Shown: positions 41,363 to 52,600 of the stretch, in pieces
How positions within the stretch are numbered: the stretch's first letter is position 1
How the letters are laid out: each line of letters starts with the position of its first letter
NCBI RefSeq assembly: GCF_001540865.1
Contig: NC_033627.1
Coordinates: 13,205,153-13,269,152, forward strand
Reading direction: 5' to 3'
DNA: 64,000 bases
Source: Ananas comosus
Taxonomy: Eukaryota; Streptophyta; Magnoliopsida; Poales; Bromeliaceae
The notes under the pieces: generated by a model
Seen by the model: only the letters and a program-made list of their open reading frames with translations
Told to the model about the DNA's origin: nothing
The model's database searches: none
Made by a program: the position numbers and the translations under genes

Positions 41363-44300
41363 ATGGCTGCAGGCTTTGTATCTTCCATCATCAAGTGGAC
41401 AGCCGAAAAATTTTCTTCTTTGATTCCTGCACAGACGGCCGGTTGTTCAACATCCGAACCTTGCACTCGCGCCAGTGAAGACTTCGAGATGCTGCAGAAG
41501 ACGATGCTGTCGATCCAAGAAGTGCTCGAGAACACGGAAGAGAAGGACATGCAGAGTTTCTCCGAAAAACTCCGCCTAAAGGAGCTGAGTGGAGCCGCTC
41601 GCGACGCCGAAGACGTGCTCGAAGAGTATGAGTACGAAGTGCTGCAAGCAAAAGTCATAGCTCGGAGACAAGCAGGCAGTGGCCGAAAGCGCAAGTTCGA
41701 GGAGGTATGTGAAACCGGCACTGATGATATTCCTGTACTAGTTCCCGTTCCGAATGATTTAATAATTAGAATGAAGGAAATCAAGAAGAGGTTTGAGACG
41801 ATCACGAAGGAATGGGACACTCTCCGTCTGAGAGAAAGCGACGGGCCTCGGCGGCGTGATGATCACGCATGGACGCCAAAGCCAACTAGCTCCCTTCTAC
41901 ATGAGCCTAATGTTCATGGGAGGGAGAAAGATAAGGAGCATATAATACAAATGCTTCTCGCAGACCATGAGAATAGCAGGAATTCGGTTTCCGTCTTACC
42001 TATAGTTGGAATGGGGGGGATCGGTAAGACTACGCTCGCACAGCTTGTGTACAACGATCCTAGAGTGTCTCATCGCTTTCGACAAAAGGGGTGGGTCTGT
42101 GTATCCGAAAATTTTGATGTGCTAGAGTTAGCAAGAAAGATTTACACCTCGATCACTAAAAGAAGTTGCTACTACACTGAACTAAACGAGATTGTGGATG
42201 CTCTTAGGGAAGAATTGATGGGCAAGAGGTTCTTACTAGTGCTCGATGATGTCTGGAATGACAACCCGAATCTCTGGACTCCGCTGAGAGACTTCCTCTT
42301 TGCTCTAGAACCCGGTAAAGTTATAGTAACTACTCGGAATGAATCGACAGCTAAGATCATGCAGACGGTGCCTCCTCATAGGTTAGACCGCTTGGGCTTT
42401 GAGGATTGTTGGTTGATCTTTCTGCAACAAGCCTTTGAGGGTCGAGATCCAACTGCACTTCCGGAATTGGTAGAAATCGGTAAAAAGATTGTCGTGAAGT
42501 GTAAGGGATTGCCTTTGGCTGTCAAGGTACTTGGTGGCCTCCTTCGTTTCGAAAGTGATGATTGGAAATGGACCGATATATTGGATAGTGAGTTATGGGA
42601 ATTGGATGAAGAGGAGGATCAGATCCTGCCAGCACTGAGATTGAGCTACGATCGCATGCCGCCAGCTTTGAAGCAATGCTTTATGTACTTCTCCTTGTTT
42701 CCAAAAGACTATGATTTCTATAAGAATAATATGGTCAGGCTGTTGATGTCGCAAGGACTTTTCAGATCTGACGGAACAGAGCGAGAAGAGGACATCGGCA
42801 GAGCATTTCTTGACGACTTGTTACAAAGGTCGATTCTCGAGTATGATCCTAACTATGAGAGTAAAGAATTACTGAAAATGCATGATCTCGTCCACGATCT
42901 TGCACAATCTGTTGTAGGGGAAGAATTCATTAGAGTAGACTATGGCGAGCTACGCGACCTCCCCGGAGAAGTTAGACATTTATCATTGGTTTGGAGCAAC
43001 TCCATCTCTAACTTGAATCTCCTGCCATTAAAGAAATTGAAATCTCTTCGGACGTTCTTAATTATAATAAGAGATGATATTTTCATGCACCCAGAAGTTC
43101 ATGTTGATGTACTGAATGATCTCTTCAGGAACTTGAAAAGACTACGAGCTTTAAATTTGAGATGGACAAGAATTGGAGCATTGCCCGAGTCAATCGGGAA
43201 CTTGAAACTTCTACGCTACCTTGACATTGGGCATACTGATGTTAAAAGGCTTCCAGAATCGATATTTGGTCTCTACAATCTACAGACATTAGGTATTAAA
43301 TATGATGCCTTGGCGGAGTCACCTGAAGCCATAAAGGAGTTGGTCAACTTGCGACATCTTCTTCTAAAGGAAGGTACACATCCAAAGTACCTCCCATCTG
43401 GTATCAGACATCTAACAAAGTTGCAGACATTAAAATCAATTCATCTTGGAAGGGAGTCTAGGCACTTTAAGATACAAGATCTTAAGAACTTGGCTCACCT
43501 CAAAGGAAGTCTCCTGATTCTAAATCTTAAGAATGTCACCAGTGTTGAGGATGCTGAAGAGGCAAATTTGAAGAGCAAGAAAGATCTCAAACTCTTGGAT
43601 TTATCGTGGAAATGCAGTGACATCCTGTACTGTAATGCAAGCCATGGGCGAAGTTCTGGAGAGTCGTCGAACGTTCCTTCAGAAGCCACTAGTTCATTGT
43701 TAACTGCTGATTGGTTTGAGGAGCGGGTACTTGCGAGCCTTGAGCCACATACTAACCTCGAAGAGTTCATTGTAAGTTATTACAGTGGTATTAGATTCCC
43801 GCGATGGGTTGGCGATGCTTCCTTCACTAAGTTGGTCAAAATAATACTAATGAATTGCCAGAAATGTATATTGCTGCCGCCACTGGGTCAACTGCCGTCT
43901 CTGAGGTATTTAAGTATGTCTAATATTGAAAGCTTGCAACATATCGGGTGCGAGTTTTATGGCAACGGTGCTACAGCCAAGGGGTTCCCATCACTTGAGA
44001 CCGCGGTAATCTCATGCATGGACAATTGGGTGGAGTGGGGAGGTGGCGGAGATGGTGACTTTCCTCATCTCCGAGAACTTAATATTGCTGATTGCCCTAA
44101 ACTGCGGAGGCTTCCGCAACATCTTTATTCCTCACTGACCCAATTAGTTTTGTGCAATTGCGAGAAACTTGATGAACTTCCCATGCTCCCTTCACTGACT
44201 CATTTAACTCTGCGAGGGGACTTTGATGAAAAGATTCTCTCTTCCTTGTGTCTCCATTTCCTTCATTCTTTAGAAATTACGGGCCTCAAGAATCTTCCTG

Positions 44301-44617
44301 TTGAATTTCGGAACCTGTACTCCCTCAAGAAATTATGTATTTCTCAATGTTACGAATTGGAAAAAGTGGTGAGTCTTTCCGAACTCCCTTCTCTCGAGGA
44401 ATTATTAATATGGAGTTCTCCCCAAGTGCAGTTCCGACTTCATTCATCTGAAGATATCATAACCGGAAATTGCCCTTCGCTGCAAGAGTGGTGCAGAAGA
44501 CGCGATATCGACTTGACTTATTCAGGTATGATCCTCTAGAAGAATTCTATACACCTTATTACTAGTTTATTTATATGTTTCCCTCATATTTGTTTTTGTG
44601 TTTTGGAAACAGATTAA
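41363..44617 (+). CDS. NLR1: CC-NB-ARC-LRR disease-resistance protein
   Basis: An intracellular immune receptor of the coiled-coil class (RGA/RPP13-like). ATG 41363 (MAAGFVSSIIKW) was chosen because the same start is conserved in NLR2 and NLR3; the frame is open further upstream but without ATG. Order of parts: an Rx-type coiled coil with an EDVID-like DAEDVLEEYEYE (about residue 82); P-loop GMGGIGKTT (about 216-224); kinase-2 LLVLDDVW (about 292), whose final W marks the CC class; RNBS-B VIVTTRNES; GLPLAVK (about 381); RNBS-D CFMYFSLFP; MHD as KMHDLVHD (about 505); then leucine-rich repeats to the end. The frame ends at 44539. A GT-AG pair (44526-44612), conserved in NLR2, would splice to an immediate TAA at 44615-44617, changing only the last residues. 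About 1055 residues, all motifs intact, so probably functional. Confidence 0.93.
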
Positions 44618-45099
44618 CATGGCAAGAAAGAATCTCCTAATGGAAAAGCGGCAGCATAGCCGCACTTCCTGAATACTGAGTAGATTAAACAATGCCTTGC
44701 AATATGTAATGTAGGTAAGAGGATCAATCTGAGTTCCATGGCTGATTTTAGTCACATATCAGACTTGTGGTTTTTGATCAAATATGAAAGTGCGGAAGAG
44801 AAGTAACTAGAAGGTGCTAATTTGGTATTTCAAAGTGATTGTCCTTAATTTATGCTTTTTTTTTTTTTGTCCATGTTGTCTTACTCATCATATTTTGTTG
44901 TAACAATTTTAAAAATAAAAGACTTTTCTAATTTACTATATTTATACAATTCATATCTATGTATCTGGAAAAGAAAAGGGACTATAACCAATTTTCGAAC
45001 TTCTGCTCGAAAGAAAAAAAAAAAAAACTTCAATTTGCCTTTTTATGATTTAAAATATACTTATTCATATTGTACTCTAAAAAGTTGCACATTTAGATC
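44618..45099. other. 3' flank of NLR1
   Basis: Similar to the NLR2 3' flank for about the first 150 bases (CAATGCCTTGCAATATGTA), then AT-rich spacer. No other gene is seen. Confidence 0.5.
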
Positions 45100-45853
45100 T
45101 TGCTTACTATTCTTATCAGGGGATGGCACGGACCGTCGATTTGCGCCCTTTGCTACAAGAATGGAGAAAGTCTGGCACACATCCTTTTCACCTGCAGGTT
45201 ACGCGACGACTGTGTGGGCTCATCTTCTACAAGCTTTTCCGACCACTCAACAATCGATGACTACACTCCCAGGAGATTTACCAGCTAGATGGATTAAGGC
45301 TAGGCTAACTGTGAGAGGGCAGGAAAAGGGATTTTTTGATATCTGTTTTGCTGCAACATGTTGGGAATTATGGACGGAGCGGAATACGCGCATTTTCGAC
45401 GATCGACAGATTCGACCGGACGAATCTGCAAGAAGGGTTCACAGCTTGGTTAATCTTTGGATGTCTGTGTTAGGAGCTTGATGGGCAGGAGCATGGCCAG
45501 GAGCATGGAATTATAGGAAGCCAACTTTGCCCTTCTTTTATTTCCTTCGTTTATTACGGGCTGGTATGGTCTGGTAGCAGTTACATGTGCTTCAATCATT
45601 TTGTTGCTTTGACATGATATTATGTATGACCGACCGTTCCAGAACAAATGACAAATAACTTAGTCGTAGGTATTCGTGGCCTAAGTTCGAATTCTAGTTG
45701 ATTTATTTTTCCAACTAAGTTTATTCTGAATGAAATAAATAAAGCGGATAGTATGCTACCTATCTCTCTNCATGTTATTATGTATGTGTAGTTCTTTGTT
45801 GCGCTGACGACAAAGCAGCTGTAAACCCCTGTTTTCTCAAAAAAAAAAAAAAG
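45100..45853 (+). mobile_element. Second LINE 3' fragment, with a SINE nested in its 3' UTR
   Basis: The coding remnant shows a zf-RVT piece (GPSICALCYKNGESLAHILF in one frame) and, after a frameshift near 45195, the downstream part (CWELWTERNTRIFDD..) ending in TGA at about 45481. The 3' UTR runs through CAGCTGTAAACCCCTGTTTT and CTC into an A15 run ending at 45853. It is interrupted by SINE copy f at 45628-45770. The 5' edge is not defined. It belongs to a different LINE subfamily from the 16.5-kb element, judged by the tail. Confidence 0.75.
45628..45769 (+). mobile_element. SINE copy f, nested in the LINE 3' UTR
   Basis: Head GACCGACCGTTCC, B-box-like AAGTTCGAATTCTAG and tail GTATGCTACCTATCTCTCT. 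CATGATATTATGTAT (45613-45627) and CATGTTATTATGTAT (45771-45785) are target-site duplications with one mismatch. The single N at 45770 lies just where the poly(A) should be. Confidence 0.8.
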
Positions 45854-46160
45854 TTTTTTGAAAAATGACGAACAGGAAACTTTTTCTCTTATTATAATAA
45901 CTAATTAGCTTATAATATACATTAATATTTCCAACTAAGTTTATTCTGAATGAAACAAACGAAGCGGATAGTATGCTACTTATCTCTCAAAAAAAAAATA
46001 AAAATGTTATTATGTATGTGTGGTTCTTTGTCGCGCTGAAGGCAAAGCAGTTGTAAACCCCTGTTTTCTCAAAAAAAAAAAAAAGTTTTTTGAAAAATGA
46101 CGAACAGGAAACTTTTTTCTTATTATAATAACTAATTAGCTTACAATATACATTAATATA
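45711..46160. repeat. Tandem duplication, about 220-bp unit, carrying SINE tail plus LINE tail
   Basis: CCAACTAAGTTTATTCTGAA begins at 45711 and again at 45931. Each unit continues through the SINE tail, TGTTATTATGTATGTGTRG, the LINE tail with its poly(A), and AAAAATGACGAACAGGAAAC. Because the unit spans a nested SINE and LINE junction, the duplication came after both insertions. Confidence 0.85.
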
Positions 46161-46700
46161 TCCGAAACTATAACATACACCGATCAATGATAGATGATAA
46201 TATATTTTATAAATAAAAAAATTACCAAGAAATTAAAAAAAATTAAATTAATTGATGACTAATAACTAACATAGTTATTATTTTTCATAAAATTTTTAAC
46301 TAAATAAATCAAATGAAAAGGTTTAGATAAAATGATTAAAAGCTGAAGGGTCTAAGGCTTCGTTTGGAATTGCGAGGAGATTGCGTTACGCGCGGTGAGA
46401 AAGTATGTTGGAAAAATATCCTGTTTGTTTCCGTACGTAATATTGCGTTCCGCATATCGTGATGAGTCGGTTACTATATATTTTCTGCGGTCCCACCGGA
46501 GAACGCAAAAGCATATCCCTATATACTTTTTCTTCAATTCTATTTTATTTAATAGCGTTAGATAGATCTCAATACCAAACTGAGCTTAAAACAAATAATG
46601 AACGGATTTCAAAGCTTCTAATAGTTGAGGGGGGTATCCGTGCCTTAATTTGAGCCCCTTGTAAACCCCGGATCCGCGCTACCCTGGATCGTTCCTGCTC
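46161..46700. other. Spacer upstream of NLR2
   Basis: AT-rich, then from about 46350 a stretch opening GGCTTCGTTTGGAATTGCGA, which resembles the end of a TIR element, but no matching second end was found. The last 200 bases before NLR2 are a diverged version of the NLR1 and NLR3 upstream block. Confidence 0.4.
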
Positions 46701-46917
46701 GCATCTCTATGTAAGATTGAGATAAATGTTGACAGAGCTACGAACAAAGCATCAGTCCTTTTCAAAAAGGAAAAAGTCAACACATCTACAATCATTGGTT
46801 CTATTTAATTCATCAATAATAGATTAAGACGTATCCGCACATGACTAGAAATAGGTTGGTTTCTTCGGCAGCTTATGCAGCTGAGTGAAAGAAGAAGAAG
46901 AAGGAAAGAGACCACTA

Positions 46918-49900
46918 ATGGCTGCAGGCTTTGTATCTTCCATCATCAAGTGGACGGTCGAAAAATTTTCTTCTTTGACCCCTCCACAGAGTACTGCCGG
47001 CTGTTCAACATCCGAACCTCATGCTCGCGCCATCGAAGACTTCGAGGTGCTGCAGAAGACAATGCAGTCGATCCAAGATGCGGTCGACAACACAGACGAG
47101 AAGGACGTGCGGAGTTTCTCTGAAAAGCTCCGTCTGAAGGAGCTGAGCGGAGCCGCTCGCGACGCGGAAGACGTGTTCGAGGAGTATGAGTACGAAGTGC
47201 TGCGGGCAAAAGCCGAAGCTCGGAGTCGGAGACAAGTAGGCATCGGCCAGAAGCGCAAGCTCGAGGAGGTATGTGAAACCAGCACTGATGATATTCCTGC
47301 ACTAGTTCCCGTTCCGAATGATTTAATAATTAGAATGAAAGAAATCAAGAAGAGGTTTGACACGATCACGAAGGAATGGGACGCTCTCTGTCTGAGAGAG
47401 AGCGACGGGCCGCGGCGGCGTAATGATCATGCGTGGACGCCGAAGCCAACTAGCTCACTTGTGCATGAGCCTAGTGTTCACGGCAGGGAGGATGATAAGG
47501 AGAATATAATACAAATGCTTCTCGAAGACGATGAGAACAGCAGGAACTCGGTTTCGGTCTTGCCTATAGTTGGAATGGGGGGGATCGGTAAGACTACTCT
47601 CGCACAGCTTGTGTATAATGATCCTAGAGTGTGTCATCGCTTCCGACAAAAGGGATGGGTCTGCGTATCTGAAAATTTTGATGTGCTGGAGTTAACAAGA
47701 AAGATCTTCACCTCGATCACTAAAAGAAGTTGCAGCTACGCCGAACTAAATGAGATTACGGATGCTTTTAGGGAAGAATTGATGGGTAAGAGGTTCTTAC
47801 TTGTGCTCGATGATGTCTGGAATGACAACCCCGATCTCTGGACTCCCCTGAGAGACCTGCTCTTTGCTCTAGAACCCGGGAAAGTTATAGTAACTACCCG
47901 GAACGAGTCGACAGCTACGATCATGCAGACAATGCCACTTTATAGGTTAGACCGCTTGGGCTTTGATGATTGTTGGTTCATCTTTGTACAACAAGCCTTT
48001 GAAGGTCGAGATCCAAATGCACTTCCGGAATTGGTAGAAATCGGTAAAAAGATTGTCGTGAAGTGTAAGGGATTGCCTTTGGCTGTCAAGGTACTTGGCG
48101 GCCTCCTTCGCTTCGAAAGTGATGAGTGGAAATGGATTGATATTTTGGACAGCGAGTTATGGGAATTGGATGAAGAGGAGGATCAGATCCTACCAGCGCT
48201 GAGATTGAGCTACGATCGCATGCCACCAGCTTTGAAGCAGTGCTTTATGTACTTCTCATTGTTTCCGAAAGACTATCAATTCTATAAAGATGATATAATC
48301 AGGCTGTTGATGTCGCAAGGACTTTTCAGATTCAAAGGAAAAGAGCTAGAAGAGGACATTGGCAGAGGATTTCTTGATGACTTGTTACAAAGGTCGATTC
48401 TCGAGTATGATCCTAACAATGAGAATAAAGAAATACTGAAAATGCATGATCTCGTGCATGATCTTGCACAATCTGTAGGAGGGGAAGAATTCGTTAGAGT
48501 AGACGATGGCGAGCTATGCAACCTCCCCGGAGAAGTTAGACATTTATCATTGGTTTGGAGCAACTCCATCTCTAACTTGAATCTTCTGCCATTAAAAAAA
48601 TTAAAAGCTTTTTTTTTTTTGATTAAACAGGGGTTAACCCTATTTTACAAAAATTAAAAGCTCTACGGACGTTCGTATTTATCATAAGGGATGGTATTCT
48701 CATACACCCAGAAGTTCGTGTTGATGTACTGAATGATCTCTTTCGAAACTTGAAAAGACTACGGGCTTTAGATTTGAGATGGACAAGAATTGGAGCATTG
48801 CCCGAGTCAATCGGGAACTTGAAACTTCTGCGCTACCTTGACATTGGACATACTGAGGTTAAGAGGCTTCCAGAATCGATATTTGGTCTCTACAATCTAC
48901 AGGCATTAGGGATTAAATATGATGCCTTGGCGGAGTCATCAGAAGCTATAAAGGAGTTGGTCAACTTGCGACATCTTCTATTTGATGGTAATGAATATGC
49001 AAACTACCTCCCATCAGGTATAAGACATCTGACAAACTTGCAGACATTGATGACTATTCCTATAGGAAGAGATCCTAGGCACTTTAGGATACAAAATCTA
49101 AAGAACTTGTCCCACTTGAAAGAAGTGCGGATTTTAAATCTCAAAGATATTGATAGTGTTGAGGATGCTCAAGAGGCTAATTTGAAGAGCAAGAAAGATC
49201 TCACAATCTTGAGATTGTCATGGAAATGCAGTTACATCCTCTACTGTAATACAAGCCGTGGGCAAAGTTCTGGAGACCCTTCGAAGATCCCTTCAAAAGC
49301 CACTAGATCATTGGTACCTGTTGAGTGGTTTGAGGAACGGATACTTGCCAGCCTTGAGCCACATACCAACATCGGAGAATTGATGATATATTATTACGGA
49401 GGTATTCGATTCCCCCTGTGGTTTGGCGATGTTTCCTTCTCCAAGTTGGTCAAAATGACACTAATGAATTGCCAGAAATGTATATTGCTCCCGTCGCTGG
49501 GTCAACTGCCTTCTCTGAGGTACTTAGATATGTCTTATATTGAAAGCCTGCAACATATTGGATGGGAGTTTTATGGTTGTAGTTCTGAAGTAAAGGGGTT
49601 CCGGTCACTGGAGACCTTGCTAATCTCATGGATGGACAATTGGGTGGACTGGGGTGGTGGTGAATGTGGCGACTTTCCTCGGCTCCAGCAACTTAATATT
49701 GCAGAATGCCCTAGGATACAGAGGCTTCCGCAACATCTTTATTCCTCATTGACCCGATTAGTTTTGTGCAATTGCGAAAAACTTGATGAACTTCCTTTGC
49801 TCCCTTCACTGACTCATTTAACTCTGCGAGGTAAGTTTGATGAAAAGATATTCTCTTCTTTGCATCTCCATTTGCTTCGTTTTTTAGAAATTACGGGCCT

Positions 49901-50239
49901 CAAGACTCTTCCTGTTGAATTTCGAAAAATGTACTCCCTCCAAAAATTATGTATTTCTCAATGTTACGAATTGGAAACGGTGGTGAGTTTTTTCGAACTT
50001 CCTTCTCTTGAGGAATTGTCAGTATGGAGTTCTCCTCAAGTACTGTTTCGACTTCATCTGTCTGAAGATGTCATAACCGGAAATTGCCCTTTGCTTCAAG
50101 AGTGGTGCAGAAGACATGACATCGACCTGACATATTCAGGTATGATCCTCTACAAGAATTCTATACAGTTCTTGCGCCCATTTACTAGTTCATATGTTTC
50201 CCTCCTCATATTCATTTTTGTGTTTTGGAAACAGGTTAA
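46918..50239 (+). pseudogene. NLR2: CC-NB-ARC-LRR gene disrupted by a small retroposed insertion
   Basis: A close paralogue of NLR1, with the same start (MAAGFVSSIIKWTVEKFSS), DAEDVFEEYEYE, P-loop GMGGIGKTT, LVLDDVW, GLPLAVK, CFMYFSLFP and KMHDLVHD. The frame runs intact from 46918 through LNLLPLKKLKA, then hits an insertion at 48610-48648 plus its duplicated target and stops at 48657. If the 53 extra bases (48610-48662) are ignored, the frame resumes as LRTFVFIIRDG and runs through the LRRs to DLTYSG. The ancestral protein was therefore whole and this is its only break. The conserved 3' intron (50140-50234) gives TAA at 50237-50239. As it stands the gene would encode about 580 residues: CC-NB-ARC without most LRRs. 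Such truncated forms can sometimes act as regulators, but that is speculation here. Confidence 0.9.
48610..48648 (-). mobile_element. Minimal LINE-tail insertion in NLR2 (39 bp, minus strand)
   Basis: Read on the minus strand the insert ends GTTAACCCCTGTTTAATC plus A11. The flanking 14-bp direct repeat AAAAATTAAAAGCT lies at 48596-48609 and 48649-48662. The tail matches the LINE tail at 45.8 kb (GTAAACCCCTGTTTTCTC plus poly(A)) at 15 of 18 positions. NLR1 has no insert at the equivalent site. Confidence 0.85.
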
Positions 50240-51207
50240 CTTGGCAAGAAAGAATCTTCCAATGGTAAAGCAACAGCATAGTCGCACTTCACTGAATATT
50301 GAGTAGATTAAACAATGCCTTGCAATATGTATTGTCGGTAAGAGGATTAATCTGAGTTTTACGGCTGATTTCAGTCACTTCACACTTCTGGTTTTGATCA
50401 AATCAGAATGTGTAGAAGAGGATAAACTGAAGGGGCTGATTTTGCAATTTGAGTGATTGTTGTATTGAGTGATCATCCTTTCTTTTTATGTTTTTTCCTA
50501 TATTTTCTAACTTTGTAATCTTTTCTTCATGGCTGCTGAACTGAACATGAATTGAGTTTGGTATAAGATAAAATTATATTTTTACCGCTGAGTCTTGTTA
50601 TTGTCCTATGCAATGTCACTCAGGTATTCGCAGAGTAAGTTTACGACACTGAGTGATTCTGAAACTATATTTTACAGGAATTTTGATCTTCACTGTGCTC
50701 TGTACAACAATGATTAGTAATCAGGTTTAGAGAAGTAGCAGTATCCATCTTAAGATTACTTTTGCATTTCCTCCTCACCAACTTGAGCCATTTGCTATTC
50801 CTATTATAATGTGCATTTTCCAAGTTTAGAAATTTCAGAGGCAAAAGGGTATATAAAATTTGCTTTTGTGATAATAGGCTCTGTTAGAAAATCAGTCTTC
50901 AGCATTACCAGTGATCATGCTAAGTCTCCATCCAGAGTCCACCATTTTACTCTTCTAAATGACACCTGAATTAGTTGTAAAACTAGTTATTTGCGCAGCT
51001 CAAATCACATCAATAAGCCCGCAATGCATATTTGGCCACATTTATGCAACTTATTTTTGGTTTTTTTTTGGGTAGTCATCTCTAGAAAAACATCAGACAT
51101 ATTACGAAGTCGGAATTGTTGCTATGCTGGAAAACTGACATGAGATTATAAGTTTTCATAGCCCTGAACTCTGATTTATACTTTGTAAGTATGTTAAAAA
51201 AAGAAAA
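50240..51207. other. 3' flank of NLR2
   Basis: The first 150 or so bases match the NLR1 3' flank. The remainder is single-copy-looking AT-rich sequence with no gene recognised. Confidence 0.45.
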
Positions 51208-51837
51208 TTATCAGTGGTTTTTCTGTTATGTTGGCTGTGCCTGGTTGGCTTGTTTACAACATTTTGCATATTACTTCTTTTGTGTGTGTTTTTGGTTCAA
51301 TGCGTTATACTGGGTGCCTGAAAGATGGATTTGAACAAAGAATTGAACCTGCTTGATTCCTACTATGTTTATGTGGTGTATCTGCATGGAAGTTGTAGCT
51401 GCATAACAGTGGTTTGCAACTCGGAATTTCCTATATGTTTATAAGAAGCCAACTTGATATCAAATGTTTATGGTGCCTTTTATTGGTTGTTTTGCGGGTA
51501 GCCACCTCTCTTGCAAGTAAGAGATTGGCGGGTAGAATTCGTTTGCATGTGTAGATGTGGGCCTATGGACAGTATTCTTAAAATAGCAATGCTAATGGTA
51601 CACCCAAACATGGGTGTAGATCTTACGTCTTATCCATCTGATGAATGAGAATTTATGTATCACGAATATTTCTACAAGTTTCGCGTGTCCATCTAATGAA
51701 TGAGAATTTATGTATCACGAATATTTCTACAAGTTTCACGTGCCTGTTGTGTCTGTGTCAAACTCGTGTTCAATATGAACACGCCATGAACGCGCGTTCA
51801 ACTCGTGTCCATGTTGCATCCTATATATATATATATA
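51208..51837. repeat. Duplicated block, copy 2 (partner at 38072-38755)
   Basis: Nearly identical to the block downstream of the S2P gene, in the same orientation. It carries two 55-bp minisatellite units (51634-51743) instead of three. It ends in a (TA)n tract occupied by element K, whereas copy 1 has an uninterrupted (TA)n at that point. Confidence 0.85.
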
Positions 51838-51843
51838 TATATA

Positions 51844-52375
51844 GCAGGACTGCTGTGCTCTCAGGAGCACGGAGGCCTTCGTGCTCCTGAGCCGTTTTCG
51901 ATGATGGAATTTTCGAATCGACGATCGGCTCCGTTAGACTTGATCTAGCGCATTTGAAGTTTCTAGAAAATATTTTTTGCGATTTTTTGATATCATTTAC
52001 CTAGTGATCGAAAGGATTCAAAATCAATAATTTTTAATGGTTGATATCTGCCGTTTTCAAGTTTAACGGTGTAGAAGTATTCAAATCAGATGAAATTTTG
52101 ATACAAAATTCTTTATACTATCTACAACAAGATCAATATTTCTGATCGAAAATTTTAGTGCTATATCACCACTTTTTATAGGATTTTTATTTTCAGCCGT
52201 TAAAAATTATTGATTTTGAATCCTTTCGATTGCTAGGTAAATGATATCGAAAAATCGCAAAAATTATTTTCTAGAAACTTTAAATACGCTAGATCAAGTT
52301 TAACGGAGCCGATCGTCGATTCGAAAACTCCATCATCGAAAACGGCTCAGGAGCACGGAGAGCACAGCAGCCCTG

Positions 52376-52378
<3 letters not shown>
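51844..52378. mobile_element. (TA)n-flanked long-TIR element K, 535 bp
   Basis: A diverged member of the 542-bp family (C, E, G): GACGATCGGCTCCGTTAGAC at the left and GTTTAACGGAGCCGATCGTC at the right. Its end hairpin GTGCTCtcagGAGCAC differs in sequence from those of C and G yet keeps perfect pairing. Confidence 0.85.
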
Positions 52379-52409
<31 letters not shown>

Positions 52410-52411
<2 letters not shown>

Positions 52412-52600
52412 GTGAGCTAGAATACTTCTAGAAGTATTTAGATTTTTTTTTTTTATATTTAACTTTTTCGCTTTTGGATCAACTCTTTTAATCCCTACTA
52501 GCTCTTGGATTAATACTATTAAACTAGGGGGATCTCTATCATCGCAATCTAATGAGGTGAAGAGTTAACCCAAATAATTATCACTAGTGAAAGTCTCTAA
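52410..52600. mobile_element. One-ended (TA)n-flanked element M
   Basis: The left end GGGTGAGCTAGAATACTTCT, with the perfect palindrome AATACTTCTAGAAGTATT, follows a (TA)n tract. The interior ACTCTTTTAATCCCTACTAG recalls element B. No right end was found, so it is probably truncated. Confidence 0.5.

Noticed and set aside
46350..46640. GGCTTCGTTTGGAATTGCGA as the end of a TIR transposon upstream of NLR2
   Set aside because: No matching opposite end or target duplication was found nearby.
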